Source: Saccopteryx bilineata (lineage: Eukaryota; Chordata; Mammalia; Chiroptera; Emballonuridae). Taken from it: DNA of 64,000 nucleotides. The stretch covers positions 22,164,875-22,228,874 of the forward strand of contig NC_089495.1 of the NCBI RefSeq assembly GCF_036850765.1, written 5' to 3'. Made by a program: the position numbers and the translations under genes. Positions within the stretch are counted from its first letter, which is position 1; the number at the start of each line of letters is the position of its first letter. Positions 1-12,033 of the stretch are shown here, piece after piece. The notes below the pieces were generated by a model. It did not search any database and was not told the origin of the DNA. It was given only the letters and a program-made list of their open reading frames with translations.

Positions 1-1580
1 AAGAGACTTTTAAGCAGGTATTTAAAAGATGCGCCCAAACTAGCTAGCCAAGTGGAGATTGGAAGAATGTTAGTTAATGTCTTTATTTCCATTTTAAAAT
101 GAGTTTACGGTTTTATAGAATGAAACAAAACATTTTTAAGATCTGAGAAATAATATGAAGTCATATGTAAACCCTATGAATGTTTAAATATTACTGTAAG
201 AGTAGCCAGGATTGTTTCCAGCAGCACAATTAAGAATCCTTCCTATCTCATTGTGGACTAGGATAATTATTTGTTTAAAATATGATTTAGAGACATTGTT
301 ACTAATGGAATTACTCTATCTACAATTAGAAACATAATCTTGAGTTTCCATTGTTGATACAGTTCTCAAAATAATACTATTTCTAATGCCTTCTTAGGAT
401 GGCTATATCAAAATGACCCAGTCTTATATCTTATATTGTTAACTTGAGTTTATGTAAGACTTTCTCTTCTACAGGTAAGATCCTTGACCCTGATTTTCCA
501 TTGTTCAAGGGACAGCAGTCAAAACTTTATAAACAGGATCAATTTAGAGTGATGACATCTCCTCAGTTCAGTGCCTCGTAATGACATATTTTTGTTAAAG
601 GACCATTATATTCTGATGATGTCTCTTTTTAAAGAAAGGTTCAACTGAGGCCTTTTATTTATTTATTTTTTTTAAAGGGCTTTTAACAAAACATTCTATT
701 TTGAGATTTCATAGTATTTAAATTAAATACATTTTGAAATTGGCTTCCTGGTGCTTCATTAACATATGACGTGGCTTAGGATAGGTTATATGAGATATTT
801 CTGCTTCAAAAGCAGCAAGGTATGTATGGGAGTTTTCTGCTTCCTTTTAAGTTGGGTGGTAGCTACAGCAACACACATCAACCATATAGAGGTATCCGAC
901 TCATTCCTGTCTCTTCTGATTTTTCAACATGACCAAGCTTGTCTTTTTTCCTTATCACTGTACCAATGCAGTTCTTAGTAAAAAATATCATGTCCTCTAA
1001 ACTTGCACATCAAGAAAATGCTCAGTCTTAGAGTGAAACTTCTTTTGTACTTTTCATTGTCTGGCAAGGTAGGTACTTGATTATACTTTTAAGCAAGCGT
1101 CCTGCTCGGAACTTAAGATGGGCCTAATTTGGTCATAGAAGAAAAGGAACTAGTTTCATAAATATCTTACTGGGTTTAAAATTGTTGGCCACAACTTGGA
1201 ATATCTTTTACTTAGTGTTTTCTTAAAACCTTATGCTTTGCTTAAGATACCACATTTAAAAGTTCACACAGAACTTTTAATTAGATATGCAAAGGTGTCT
1301 CTACTTTTGCCTTAATGATCCACTATGTGGAAGCAAATGCTTTAAAGAACAAATAAGCTATTTGTATGCAAAAGTATCTCTAACAGTGAAAAACTGATAA
1401 TCAGCAAAACCATCAACAATAGAGAAATGTTTATATAAATTAAAATACTATATGATACCTATTACATATTTATCTGCTTATATTTTTCTTTATTTAGCAA
1501 TTTATCTTTCTTTTGATGCATGTCAGCGTAAATTGCAGGTATCTTAGCAGCTTCCTCTAGGTATACCAATATGCATGTGA
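1..1580. other. intronic sequence, no recognisable feature
   Basis: This is AT-rich unique-looking intron. I saw no open frame of note, no repeat I can name and no splice-bounded exon. Short frames here lack any conserved motif. Confidence 0.5.
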
Positions 1581-2470
1581 TTTTTAATTGAATTTATCGG
1601 AGTGACATTGGTCAATAAGATTATATAGGTTTAGTTCTGTAATGCATTGTCTGTATTGGTATCGTGTGCCCACCACCCAAAGTCCAGTCTTCTCTGTCAT
1701 CATATATTTGACCCCTTTACCCTTTACTACCCTCCACCCCCCAACCCCATTTCCCTCTGGTAAGATTTGTCTTTTAATGTAAAATCTGTACAACTTTTAT
1801 GTGTATGTTCACTGAACTTTGACATATGCAAACACTTTGTGTAACTCAAACCCTTATAGAAAATCTGGATAACCTTAGAAATTCCCTCTTGTCCCTTCCC
1901 TCAGTCTTGCTCCTCCCATTCTCCCGAAACACCGTCTTTTTCACTATAGATTAAGAGTTGCTGGTTTTAGAAATGCATCTAATGGAATCATACAATATTT
2001 ACTTTTTCTATAAAACTTCTTTTGCTCAGCATAATGTTTTTAATGTTGTGACACACCTTTTGTACTGCTAAGTATTTCATTAGATGAACGTTGGACACTT
2101 TATCCTTTTGTTGTTAGACCCTTAGGCTTTTCTGGTTATATGTAAAACTGTTATGAACATTCTGGTAAAATTCTTTTTGTGAATGTAGGTTTTCTTTTTC
2201 CTGGGCCAATACCTTGAATAGGAATTGCTGAGCATTAGGATAGGTAAATGTTCAATTTTACAAGAAACTGCCAAACGTTTCCTTTCCCAAAGTGGATGTG
2301 CCATTTTACATTCCTGTCAACAACCTGTAGGAGTGCCACTGGTTCCGGATCTTCTACAACATTTGATGTTCTCAGCTGTTTTAACTTGAACCATTCTGAT
2401 GGGAATGTGTGTGGTATCTCGTTGTGGTTTTATTTTGCATTTTTCTGGAGCTTAATTTTAAAGACTTTCT
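1581..2470 (-). mobile_element. L1 LINE 3' end fragment, antisense
   Basis: The opening part (about 1581-1770) matches the layout of a bat-type L1 3' untranslated region read on the opposite strand: a 'gtgacattggtcaataa' phrase, then 'caccacccaaagtc', then a C-rich stretch. It runs into older antisense L1 text ('agaaactgccaaac', 'ctcgttgtggttttattttgcattt'). Probably two L1 pieces of different age. Non-coding. Confidence 0.65.
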
Positions 2471-2516
2471 TGTGTTTATTTGCCATTTATATGTTTTTTA
2501 TGAAGTTTTGTTTTAT

Positions 2517-2869
2517 TTATTTATTTATTTATTTAATTTTTTTACAGAGACAGAGAGAGAGTCAGAGTGAGGAATAGACAGGGACAGACAGACAGGAACG
2601 GAGAAATGAGAAGCATCAATCATTAGTTTTTCGTTGTGCATTGTGACACCTTAGTTGTTCATTGATTGCTTTCTCATATGTGCCTTGACCATGGACCTTC
2701 AGCAGACTGAGTAACCCCTTGTTTGAGCCAGCGACCTTGGGTCCAAGCTGGTGAATTTTTGCTCAAACCAGATGAGCCCACGCTCAAACTGGCGACCTCG
2801 GGGTTGCGAACCTGGGTCTTTGGCATCCCAGTCTGACGCTCTATCCACTGCGCCACCACCTGGTCAGGC
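2517..2869 (-). mobile_element. tRNA-derived bat SINE, family A (gcctgaccagg head)
   Basis: On the minus strand it starts with a tRNA-like head (gcctgaccaggtggtggcgc, tagagcgtcagactgg, then a B-box-like ggttcgcaacc). A body of 'caagctggtg'-like phrases follows, then 'gagaaagcaatcaatgaac' and a pyrimidine-rich end, with the A-tail at 2517-2545 seen as T/ATTT repeats. It is inserted in an antisense L1. Confidence 0.9.
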
Positions 2870-4190
2870 GGGTTTATCTTTCATTTTTGAGTTTCAGGAG
2901 TACTTTATGTATTCTACATACTAGTCTTTTGTTAGATAAATGTGTGATTCATTTCTTTAATAGGGTCCTTTGAACAGACATTTTAATTTTGATTTAATTA
3001 AATTCACTTTCGTTATATACATATTTTATAGTTATTGCTTTCTGTGATCTGTGAGTTGGATAAGAACTTTCACCTATATCCAGCTCACAAAGATACATGT
3101 TTCTTACTGAAAACGTTACGGTTTTTGCTTTTTGTCTGTTTTTATGCCAGTATTACATTGACCTGATTATTGTAGCTTTGCAGTAAGTTTTGACATTGAT
3201 AGAATAAATACTCCCAGTTGGCTCATCCTTTTCAAGATTGCTTTGAATCTACTAGGTCTATTGAAATGGAAGGATTTACTTGACATTTTCTACAACATGG
3301 CATGCTTAAATTATGATCGGTATTATGCTGATTTTACAGGTCAATTTGGGGAAAACTGTCATTAACATATAGAGTCTTCCAATCCATACAATCCATTAGT
3401 ATTATTTAGGCCTCCAGCTCCCCCGTTTTTTTTTTTTTTGTAATTTTTAATGTAGGAGTCTTTCATGTTTTTATTTCTAATTTTTCAAAGATGTATATTG
3501 ATGTAATAGATTTTGAAAATATTTTCTAAACGTTTGCTATTAGTATGATTAACTTATATATTAACTTTGTAGAACAAATTATGAGTAGTAGCCCTTTTGT
3601 AGATTCTTGGGATTTTTAATAGAGATTCATGTTATCTGCAAATAGAGATACATTTATGCCTTGTATTTTTCTTGACAGAGTTGAATAAAAGTGGTTAGAG
3701 CATGCATTGTTTCCTTGTTCCAGCTCTTAAAGGAAAAATATTTAAATGTCACCATTATATATGTTAGCCTCAAGTTTTTCATAGCTTTCATCAAATTGAG
3801 GAAGTTCTCTTTACTAGTAGTTTTTTGAGTGTTTTTATTATGAAAAAGTGTTAACTTTCATCTAGAGCTTTTTCTGCATATATATTTGAGAGGATCAGGT
3901 GGGCTTTCTCCTTTATTTTATAGTGTTGTATTACACTAGTTTTTGAAATTTAAATCAACTTTGCATTCTTGGGGTAAATTCTACTTGGTCATGATGTTAA
4001 CTATCCATTTTGTCTAGTGCTAGATTATATTCTGTTTAAGGGCTTTGCATCTAAGTTTATGAGAAATACTGGTCTGTAATTTTATTCTTTTGCTATGTCT
4101 TTGTCAGATTTTGGCATTAGGATTATGCTGCTCCTATAAAGTGTGTTTGGAAGTGTTTGTGTCTCTTTTTTTTCTTTTTTTCTTTTTTTC
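2870..4190 (-). mobile_element. L1 LINE ORF2 fragment, antisense
   Basis: The + strand carries the reverse complement of L1 ORF2 text: 'cttgcattcttggggtaaat', 'cttggtcatgatgtt', 'tactggtctgtaattttattc', 'tttgtcagattttggcatta'. This matches L1 reverse-transcriptase coding DNA in antisense. It is heavily mutated with no long frame. Confidence 0.75.
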
Positions 4191-4562
4191 TTTTTTTTGT
4201 ATTTTTTCTGAAGTGAGAAGCAAGAAGGCAGACAGAGACAGACTCCCTGCATGTGCCTGACTGGGATCCACCTGGCAAGCCCACTAGGGGGCGATGCTCT
4301 GCCCATCTGGGGAGGTTGCTTTGTTGGAACAGGAGCTATTCTAGCGCCTGAGGTGGAGTCTATAGAGTCATCCTCAGTGCCGGAGCCAACTTTGCTCCAG
4401 TGGAGCCTTGGCTGTGGGAGGGGAAGAGAGAGATAGAGAGAAAGTAGAGGGGAAGGGTGGAGAAGCAGATGGGCGCTTCTCCTGTGTGCCCTGGCCGAGA
4501 ATTGAACCCGAGACATCCACACACTGGTCTGATGCTCTACTGCTGAGCCAACTGGCCAGGGC
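4191..4562 (-). mobile_element. tRNA-derived bat SINE, family B (Rhin-type)
   Basis: Read on the minus strand it has a tRNA-like head (ggccctggccagttggctca, then a B-box-like ggttcaattc). Next come 'cacaggagaagcgcccat', a C/T-rich stretch, 'ccaaggctccactggagc' and a tail of A with TTTC interruptions (4163-4200 on the + strand). It interrupts an antisense L1 that continues on both sides. Confidence 0.9.
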
Positions 4563-5040
4563 CTCATTTCTCTATATCTGAATGAGTTTTTTTGAGCATT
4601 GCCATCAATTTTTCTTGAATATTTGGTAGAATCCCCTAGTGAAACCAACTAGATCCATAATTTTCTTTGGGGGAAGCTTTTTGTTAATGAATTTAATTGT
4701 TAAAATAGAGAGCTAAAAGATTTTCTTTTATCTGTCAATTTTGGTTCTCTCTTTCAAAGAATTTGTTCATTTTATTTATTTTGCCAAGTTTGTTTGTATA
4801 AAGTTGTTTATAATATTGTCTTACTATTATTATATTGTCCATAAGAGTTGTTGAGAAACATTTATTTTTCATTCTGGTAATTTGTATTTTCTTCTGATTA
4901 GTCTCTGGGGTTTATCAATTTTGTTGGTATTTTCAAAGAAACAACTTTCAGTTTTGTTAATTTTTTCTATTGTTGGTTTTCATTTAATTGATTATTGATC
5001 TTTATTATTTCCTTTTACTTATTTAGAGTTGACTAATTAT
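4563..5040 (-). mobile_element. L1 LINE ORF2 fragment, antisense (continuation)
   Basis: The antisense L1 resumes after the SINE with phrases such as 'tctctggggtttatcaattt' and 'aaagaaacaactttcagttt', which are reverse complements of L1 ORF2 text. Confidence 0.7.
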
Positions 5041-5560
5041 TATTTATTGCTATGTATTAAACTAACCCAAAGCTTAGTTTAAAATAACAACCATTTACTA
5101 TCTTGCAGTTTCCCTGAGTCAAAGTTCCAGGTGTAGGTTGGGAGTCTAGGCATGGCTTAACTATGTTCTCTAGCTCAGGGTTTCTCATTGGGCTTTAGTT
5201 AAGATGTGTGTTGGAGCTGTGGTCCTATCTGAAGGCTCGATTGAGAGAGAATCTGCTTCCAGACTTGCTCCTGGTAGTTTGTTAAACTGAGATCTCCTCA
5301 TTTCCATAGGGCAGCTCATAACATGGCAGTTGACAGAGGCAGCAAGTGAGAGAGCAAGAGAAGGCAAGCAGGTGGAAGCCAGGATCTTTTATAAATCTAA
5401 TTTCAGAAGTGTACTTGACTTTTGTTATGCTCTACTTGTTAGAAGGAAGTCAGTAGGCTAAGCTCCTACTTGGGGAAGGGATTATACAAAAGCATAATAT
5501 TATGGGAGACTAGGATCATTGGGAGCCATGTTAGAAGCTGCCTCCCACATTTACTTCGTT
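5041..5560. repeat. unidentified old interspersed repeat inside L1
   Basis: About 520 bp interrupts the L1. The left part resembles old mammalian elements ('aaaataacaaccatttacta') and the right part ends 'gggagccatgttagaagctgcctcccac', a phrase familiar from dispersed ancient repeats. I cannot name the family. Antisense L1 text resumes after it. Confidence 0.4.
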
Positions 5561-6120
5561 TTTCATTTTTGTCTTCTTAAGGTGAGACTTTGAGCTGATT
5601 AGTTTTAGACTTTTCTAATATAAGAATTTGAGAGTATAACTTTTCCTCTAATAACTGCTTTAGCTGCATTCCTCAAATTTTAAGGTGTTGTATTTTTATT
5701 ATTTAGTTTGATGTTTTTCTAATGTCTTTTGCAGTTTCTTCCTTGACCTATGGATTATTTAGGAATGTGATGTGCAATTTCAAAATTCTTGGAGTATCCT
5801 AGATATCTTATTGTTGACTACTGATTTAATTTTATTGTGGTCAGAGGATATACTCTATATAATTTCAGTCCTTTTAAATTTACTGAGATGTTTTTTGGCC
5901 CAGCATATATTCTACTTGGGTGAGTGCTCTTGAAAAGAATATGTATTCGGCAGTTGTTGGTTATAATATTGATTAAATCAAGGTAGCTGATACTGTTGCC
6001 CAGATGACATCTTTTTTTGTATCTTATATCATATTTTATATTTTTGTGTGTATATATAAAAATATATATCCCTTATATTTATTTACTTTCAACCTGTGCC
6101 TTCATATTTAAAGTTTGACT
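5561..6120 (-). mobile_element. L1 LINE fragment, antisense (continuation)
   Basis: Antisense L1 ORF2-type text ('gctgcattcctcaaattt', 'gtggtcagaggatatact', 'cttgggtgagtgctcttga'). This is the third piece of what appears to be a single old minus-strand L1 split by later insertions. Confidence 0.65.
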
Positions 6121-6143
6121 GTTATAGACAGTATATTTTAGAT

Positions 6144-6265
6144 CAGGGGTCTCAAACTCGCGGCCCGCCCACCAATTTTGTGCGGCCCGCAGACTAATCA
6201 AACTTCATGGATTAGTCTGCGGGCCGCACAAAATTGGTGGGCAGGCTGCAAGTTTGAGACCCCTG
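6144..6265. mobile_element. palindromic hAT-type MITE (122-bp hairpin)
   Basis: The element is two inverted arms of about 56 bp around a roughly 10-nt loop (aaacttcatg). Only about three mismatches are visible between the arms. The termini are caggggtctcaaact and its complement. It is flanked by perfect 8-bp target duplications, ttttagat at 6136-6143 and 6266-6273, as expected for hAT transposition. It has no coding capacity. A GC-rich core (gcggcccgc) gives the RNA form a very stable stem. Confidence 0.9.
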
Positions 6266-6318
6266 TTTTAGATGTTGCTTTTTAGGTTTTCTGGCAATCT
6301 GTCTTTTATCATCTAACC

Positions 6319-6668
6319 CAGTGGTAGTCAACCTGGTCCCTACCGCCCACTAGTGGGTGTTCCAGCTTTCATGGTGGGTGGTAGCGGAGCAACCAAAGTG
6401 TAAATAAAAAGAGATTTAACTATAGTAAGTTGTTTTATAAAGATTTATTCTGCCAAACTTAGCGAAAATCTGACATAAAGTACTAGGTAAGTAATTATTA
6501 TTATATGCTTTAACTTGCTGTAACTCTGCTTTATAAATTTTATAAAGTAAATTTACTTCCCTACTTTATAAATCACCATTACTGTGGAACTGGTGGGCGG
6601 TTAGAAAATTTTACTACTAACAGAGATACAAAAGTGGGTGGTAGGTATAAAAAGGTTGACTACCTCTG
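6319..6668. mobile_element. non-autonomous hAT-type DNA transposon (350 bp)
   Basis: The termini are cagtggtagtcaacct and, on the other side, aggttgactacctctg, which form an imperfect inverted repeat. Flanking 8-bp duplications are atctaacc (6311-6318) and acctaacc (6669-6676), differing at one position. The interior is AT-rich with no open frame. It lies 50 bp from the palindromic MITE. Confidence 0.85.
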
Positions 6669-6676
6669 ACCTAACC

Positions 6677-7417
6677 CATTAACATATTGATATCTCAAAT
6701 TCAAATTCAGGGTTTTTACTTAGCCCCTTCAGTATTACATCTGTACATCATTTATTTCATACTTAGATTTCTGGTTCTCATAAATCTTGGGGATTTTAGA
6801 ATCAGAATACATAATTACTTGCTTTATGTACAAATAGTCTCAAAATAATACAGAGACTAAAATGATTGCTGAAAAACAGTTAAAAAGCATTTTGCATATG
6901 CTATCCTACTTTTTACTTCATTATTCTTGCTTCATTGTCAGGTGATGTAACCATTACATACTTGCTCTTATAAACTTCATTTAGTTTTAGTTCTACAGTG
7001 TATGTGTGTTAGGTAGTCCCCAAACATGGCTGCCTTATACTCTTCCCCTTCATGTGTATGTATACTATACCACTTATCAACAGGTGGGGCCTATTTTCCT
7101 TCCTTGTATTTGAGTTGGTCTTGTGATCTGCTAGGGTTAATGGAATGCGGCAGAAGTTAAGCTGTATAACACCTTAACCTTGAGGAAGCTGAAATACTAA
7201 CTTTCATGCATCGGGAACTCTCTTTTTGGAATCCAGCCACAATGTTTTGAGAAAGACTATTGAGCAAGAAGTAAGGCTGGTCAAAGTGAAGCTCTCAGCC
7301 TGTACCCATTGCCAGCTGTGTGAGTGGATGACCTTGGTTGGATATTGCAGCCTCATCAAACATCCAAATGACTGAATTTAGTGAATGCACAGTTTGTAGG
7401 GGTCTACTTCTGCTCTT
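6677..7417. other. intronic sequence, possibly an unnamed old repeat at about 7000-7290
   Basis: No gene. The part near 7000-7290 ('aacatggctgcc', 'gagttggtcttgtgatctgct', 'gaatccagccacaatg') reads like dispersed ancient mammalian repeat text, but I cannot assign it. Confidence 0.3.
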
Positions 7418-7762
7418 TTTCTTGTTTTGTTTTGTATTTTTCTGAAGTGAGAAGCAGGGAGGCAGAGAGACTCCACCTGGCAAGCCCACTAGAGGGCAAT
7501 GCTCTGCCCATCTGAGGCGTTGCTCTGTTGCAACCAAAGCCATTCTAGCACCTGAGGCGAAGGCCATGGAGCCATCCTCAGCACCCAGGCCAACTTTGCT
7601 TCAATGGAGCCTTGGCTGTGGGAGGGGAAGAGAGAAACAGAGAGAAAGGAGAAGGGTGGAGAAGCAGATGGGCACTTCTCCTGTGTGCCCTGAGCAGGAA
7701 TTGAACCCAGGACTTCTACATGCTGGGCCGATGCTCTACCATTGAGCCAACCGGCCAGGGCC
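7418..7762 (-). mobile_element. tRNA-derived bat SINE, family B
   Basis: Minus-strand copy with an intact head region (ggccctggccggttggctca at the right edge), a B-box-like ggttcaattcc and the 'cacaggagaagtgcccat' body. The 3' end is 'ctcacttcagaaaaatac' with an A-rich tail at the left edge. Confidence 0.9.
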
Positions 7763-10055
7763 TCCATTGCTCATTTTTGTAGTAATTAATTGCTAAATAA
7801 CTTCAAGGATAAAAATAGAGGTCTGAGGTGTTGTGGGTAACTCCGCTTGTCTTTTCTTCTGGTGCTAGACATGCAGCTCTGACCTAGAATTGTTGAAGTG
7901 TCTCCATAAGGTTTTCAGGATTATCTTAGTATAGCACCATTTAAATTATGAAACGTTACCATTTTGTATCTTAGTTTATATAGCTATATTTCACTTTCTA
8001 GGGCAACCTTGTGAGAGACATTCCGCTAAGGACATATCATAGATAAGATGATTTTCTCAGTCTTTTTATATACAGTGGAGGTGTATTTTTGACAGGTTTA
8101 GTCTGGTCACCTGCCTTCTTTTCTGTCCTCTGGCCATTTTTTTCTTTTCCGACCTGAGATGATTCTTTGGCCGTTTAAAGGCCAAAAATATGTATCTGGA
8201 GGGTGAAAAGCATATAATAGAAGGTGAAATTGTGAACATAAATATGTTGGAAAATGGTATCTTAAGCTTAGAGTTCAGGAGAACAAAGTATTAAGTGATG
8301 TAAATGATGCTTAGAATATGTAGTTCATTTTAGGTTTGGAAAGGAGTAAATATCTTTATAAGTGAGGATGAATTGCTGGTGAAAACACTAGAGCAGCTTA
8401 TTTTTAAATATGCTTAATAGCCTTCTTTTGCTTTTTGGACAAAGAAATCTTTGAGTAGTTGATTATAAAATATGCAGTAAATAAAATAGAAAAGAATGAG
8501 TATCTCTTAAATTCTTATTTTGTCCTCTATGTCAGGGTCCTTGAAGTGACTGTGGCCTTTGTTTCTTCTTCTGACAGAAAACCCTCAGGAAGGCAGGATA
8601 TAGCCCTGAGTGGGGGTACCTGATGCCTGTATCATCGATGTGGGTTTGTAAGAACTATATTGACTAGGGTGGACTTTTAGGATTTCTACTAAAGCCTAGG
8701 AACTTAGATTAACATTGAGGCTCATTTTCTAAAACTCAGTTGATTTCGAGTAATGGATGCAAGCTCTGAGTGTTTTGTTTAGTGTGCCTACTGGGTTTTT
8801 CTTTTAAGGCTTCCTCAGCTCTCCAAGGTTGCTTCTCCGAACTGCGGAGTTGGGTTCTTTGTCAAGTGCAAACTTGTTTTGCCTGTTTGTGCAGGTATCT
8901 GAGTGTAGAATCAGCAGTCTGAGTTTAAACTTTTTTTTTTTTTTGAGGCTGTTTTCGCAAAAAGTTGTTCTCTGTGTCAGCTCTCTATTCAATTTAGCCT
9001 AGTAATTTTTTTTATTGTAGAAAAAGGGGAAACAAAGTGATATAAAGTTTCCTCTCCCTCTTAAACTAATGGTCAGTTGCAGCTGTTTGTTGGTTTGTTT
9101 GAACTTGCAACTGTTTCCTTCCCTTGGTACATTGAAAAAGAAAATGAAGAGACACTTGGTAGTTAGCAGATAATTTTTATTAACTACAGTGAAAAAAATT
9201 GTTTTGTATTTACTGATTGAGTAAAAATTCTTAAAGCTGAAGTCTCCTGTATCATGAAGTATAGCTGAACAATAGCCTACATCTCCTGATGCCCAGCTAA
9301 TGCCTAGTTATGCTTTTGAAAACCTGGAATATGTATGTGTAGAAGTAGACACTGCAAAGGTGCCTTCATTCTGCTATGTTCACAGTCATGAAAGCCATTT
9401 TGACATTCTCATCCATCTTGTTAATAAGATGTGCACTTCTCCATTTCCAAAAGCTCAGGTTGTTCTCCTTTGACTAGAGAAATTTGTTGTTTTTTTTAGA
9501 AAGAAATGACATCGGATTATAGTTAATGAACACATTTAGCTCTTTTTTTCTAATGCCTTGAGAAGAGGTGCCAACCTTCACTTTTTGTTGTTGCAGAAAA
9601 ATACTCTCATTTTGGGGGAAAACTTTTGGACTAATTAAAAAAGTTATAGCAAGCTATCAAAAACTTGGTTGCCCTTTCCCCCCAAAATCCACCAAGTTTT
9701 AACAGTAGGAGAATGTAACTGTTTCCCAGCCTATTGGAATTTTATGAAAGCTGGTAAAATTGAGGTATGTAATAAGATTCAGAATTTAATTCAGTGGATT
9801 GTTCACAGTATGTGCTCTATTAAATACTTGAGCAAGTGGAACTTTGTAAATTAGTAACTATGATTTCTGATCTTCTGTCTTATATATGTAAATAATCTTA
9901 AGTGCTAGTCCAGCTCTTTGTCATTAAAGTGCTTTCGCTGCTGTGTTAGCATATATATGAATGAACGTAGTTTTGATAGTGTTACTAAATAAGAATATAA
10001 AAACTATCCAAAATAGCAACAAGTGCCTTGGAGTGATTTTTGTGTTTTCCTTATG
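7763..10055. other. intronic sequence, no recognisable feature
   Basis: About 2.3 kb without a recognisable gene or named repeat. Homopolymer T runs occur at about 8930-8944. Short frames show no conserved motif. Confidence 0.45.
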
Positions 10056-10059
10056 TAAT

Positions 10060-10215
10060 TTTATTTCATTCTTACAGCAACCACATAACATAGGTTTTAA
10101 CTCTGTTTTAAGGATGGAGATACTGAGACTCGGAGATTAATGTTTTATCCAAGGTCTTGTACCTGTTAAGTGATGGAGCCAGGTTTAAAGCCATGCTTGG
10201 CTGTTCTAAAATCAT
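10060..10215 (-). repeat. MIR SINE, antisense
   Basis: The + strand reads as the reverse complement of MIR: 'cattcttacagcaaccac', 'aaggatggagatactgagac', 'gtacctgttaagtgatggag'. It is diverged, as expected for this ancient family. Confidence 0.65.
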
Positions 10216-10404
10216 GTGGCCCATAGTACTCAAATAGAAAGTTGATAGCAATGAGAAAAACCTTTCTTGAATCATTATATAATTTAATAGTTATTGTTTT
10301 CTGAAAATAAAAGTAATTGTAAACATTTTGGAAAGTATAATTAAAAGTAGTTCATTATCTTACTATCCTGTTGGGGAGATAAAATATGTATATTATGCTC
10401 ACTT

Positions 10405-11050
10405 TGTTAAAGATGGCGCTGCCCACGTAGAAACCTGTCGCCCAGGTGATATTATTGTGTGTTGGGGTGGGCAGGCAGGATCCTTTAGCCTGGGGCTTGG
10501 TTTTAGGACTAAGCCTTTCTCACCCTTTTTGATGTGGGGTGGTACAATCCCATCATGCCTCAGATAAGTGACTTTGTATCAGAGACTTCCTTGTTTGTAT
10601 ATTGGATTAAAGGTTTTGATTTCTGCACTATAAAGTGGGGCAGACCGGGAGCTTGCTCTTTTGGTTCCTGAGATTAGCATTAGAGGAGAGAGCAGAGAGG
10701 AGAGCAGAGAGGCCACGTGGAGGGGGCCAGGAGAAGCAGCCAAGATGGCGGAGTGTTGAAGGAGAAGCCAGTTTGTGTAGGGAGAAGGAGATGGGGAACA
10801 GAGGTGAATAAGGCTGATGAGCTAGAAACCTTTGATTCTAGGAAACTTGGATAAGTCAGTAGCTTTGTGAGCGCTGAATGAGTGGGTTTTGGAGCCCAGT
10901 GTTTTTACTTGCCTGCTGGGTGCAAGCTAGGATTAAAGTTAATGGCTCACCAGTTTGTGGCTCTGATGTTTCATTATCGTCTGTCTGAATCCAGTGTGAA
11001 CCTGCATGAGCCAAGCAGCTGTTTTGGTGGCCGTGGCTACTGGCTTTACA
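10405..11050 (+). mobile_element. solo retroviral LTR, sense to TNKS
   Basis: It begins TGTTAAAGATGGCGCTGCCC and is followed by a U3-like stretch. A TATA box (ctataaagtgggg) lies at about 10629-10641 and a poly(A)-signal-like gattaaag at about 10930. A plausible end is ...ggctttaca at 11050, giving the TG...CA form. No internal retroviral DNA adjoins it, so it looks like a solo LTR left by recombination. I could not find a clean target duplication, so the 3' boundary is uncertain by some tens of bases. Confidence 0.6.
10629..10641 (+). promoter_or_regulatory. TATA-type core promoter of the solo LTR
   Basis: A ctataaagtgggg TATA-like box lies inside the LTR and points in the same direction as TNKS. 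Transcription, if any, would start about 30 bp downstream, in intron 1. Activity is an inference. Confidence 0.4.
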
Positions 11051-11685
11051 TGTCCTAAGGCAGTCAGGTTGTGGAGTCATTTTGACATATTTCCTCCCCT
11101 GTTTTTTTTCTTCTTCTAAGCATTTAAATAAAGCAAAACTATAGATGTTTTCTTAAAACATTGTTACTAGGATTTGATTGAGACCATCTTTTTTTTTTAG
11201 TAAGTAGGGTATTAGAACATTTGCAATTATTAGAATGTTGGACTCTGATCAGTTGCTTCATAATCATAAAAAGGTGTGATTGAAAGTAATCTCTCTTGAG
11301 AACCACATAATTTAATGGAAGAGGGTATTTTAGCCACTCCTTTCTTTAAAAGACTACTTAAAATTGTTAGAGAAAATCTTGAAGATAAAAGCTGCTGTGT
11401 ATTTTGATTCATGGAAACAGTTAAGAAAAAATAAGCAGATGGGAGTCACAACAATTTGAAAGTACTTAATGTCCCTGAATTGACCCTTAAAAATGGCTAA
11501 GATTGTGAATTTTGTGTTATAATTATTTTACCATAATTAAAATTTTTAAATGAGGGGAATCTGTCATTGTAGGCATTTTGGTCTTTCTGTTGTCCTAAAA
11601 GAACTCAGTTCTTAATATTACCAACATGATATATGGGAAATAGCCTATTCAGGGAGTGAATCTTAGTGACATAATGTTGAGATAC

Positions 11686-12033
11686 TGTAGTGCTGTGCTG
11701 GTGGCTGTGGCCAGGCAGGTTCACACTGGATTTGGGCAGACCACAGAAGAACCACACAGTTAAGGCATTGGGCCATTCATGTTTATTGGATTCTCACAGA
11801 GGCTGATGAGTGAACAGGCAGGAAAAAACTGCTTTTCGCAGCAGCAGACCGGTGATCAGGAACATCATTCCTCATGGTGGTGGGCTAGCACTCTACGCTG
11901 AGGGAAAGGACCCCATAGCATTACATAGGCTATACACAAGTGGCTTTCTGCCACATGCTCATGCACTAATCATGCAGAGTGCTTGCGGCTGGAAAACAAG
12001 CGAACAAGCCTAACCACAGCTGTTTTCCCTACA
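11686..12033 (-). repeat. ERV LTR, left copy (3' LTR of the minus-strand provirus)
   Basis: On the + strand it runs from tgtagtgctgtgctggtggc to ttttccctaca. It aligns along its whole length with 14503-14882, for example 'ggccaggcaggttcacactgg', 'aggctatacaca' and 'gtggctttctgccac' followed by 'tgctca'. Confidence 0.8.

Noticed and set aside
4082..4648. 188-codon minus-strand open frame
   Set aside because: It runs through a family B SINE and its A-tail (hence a Lys-rich stretch) into antisense L1. No gene.
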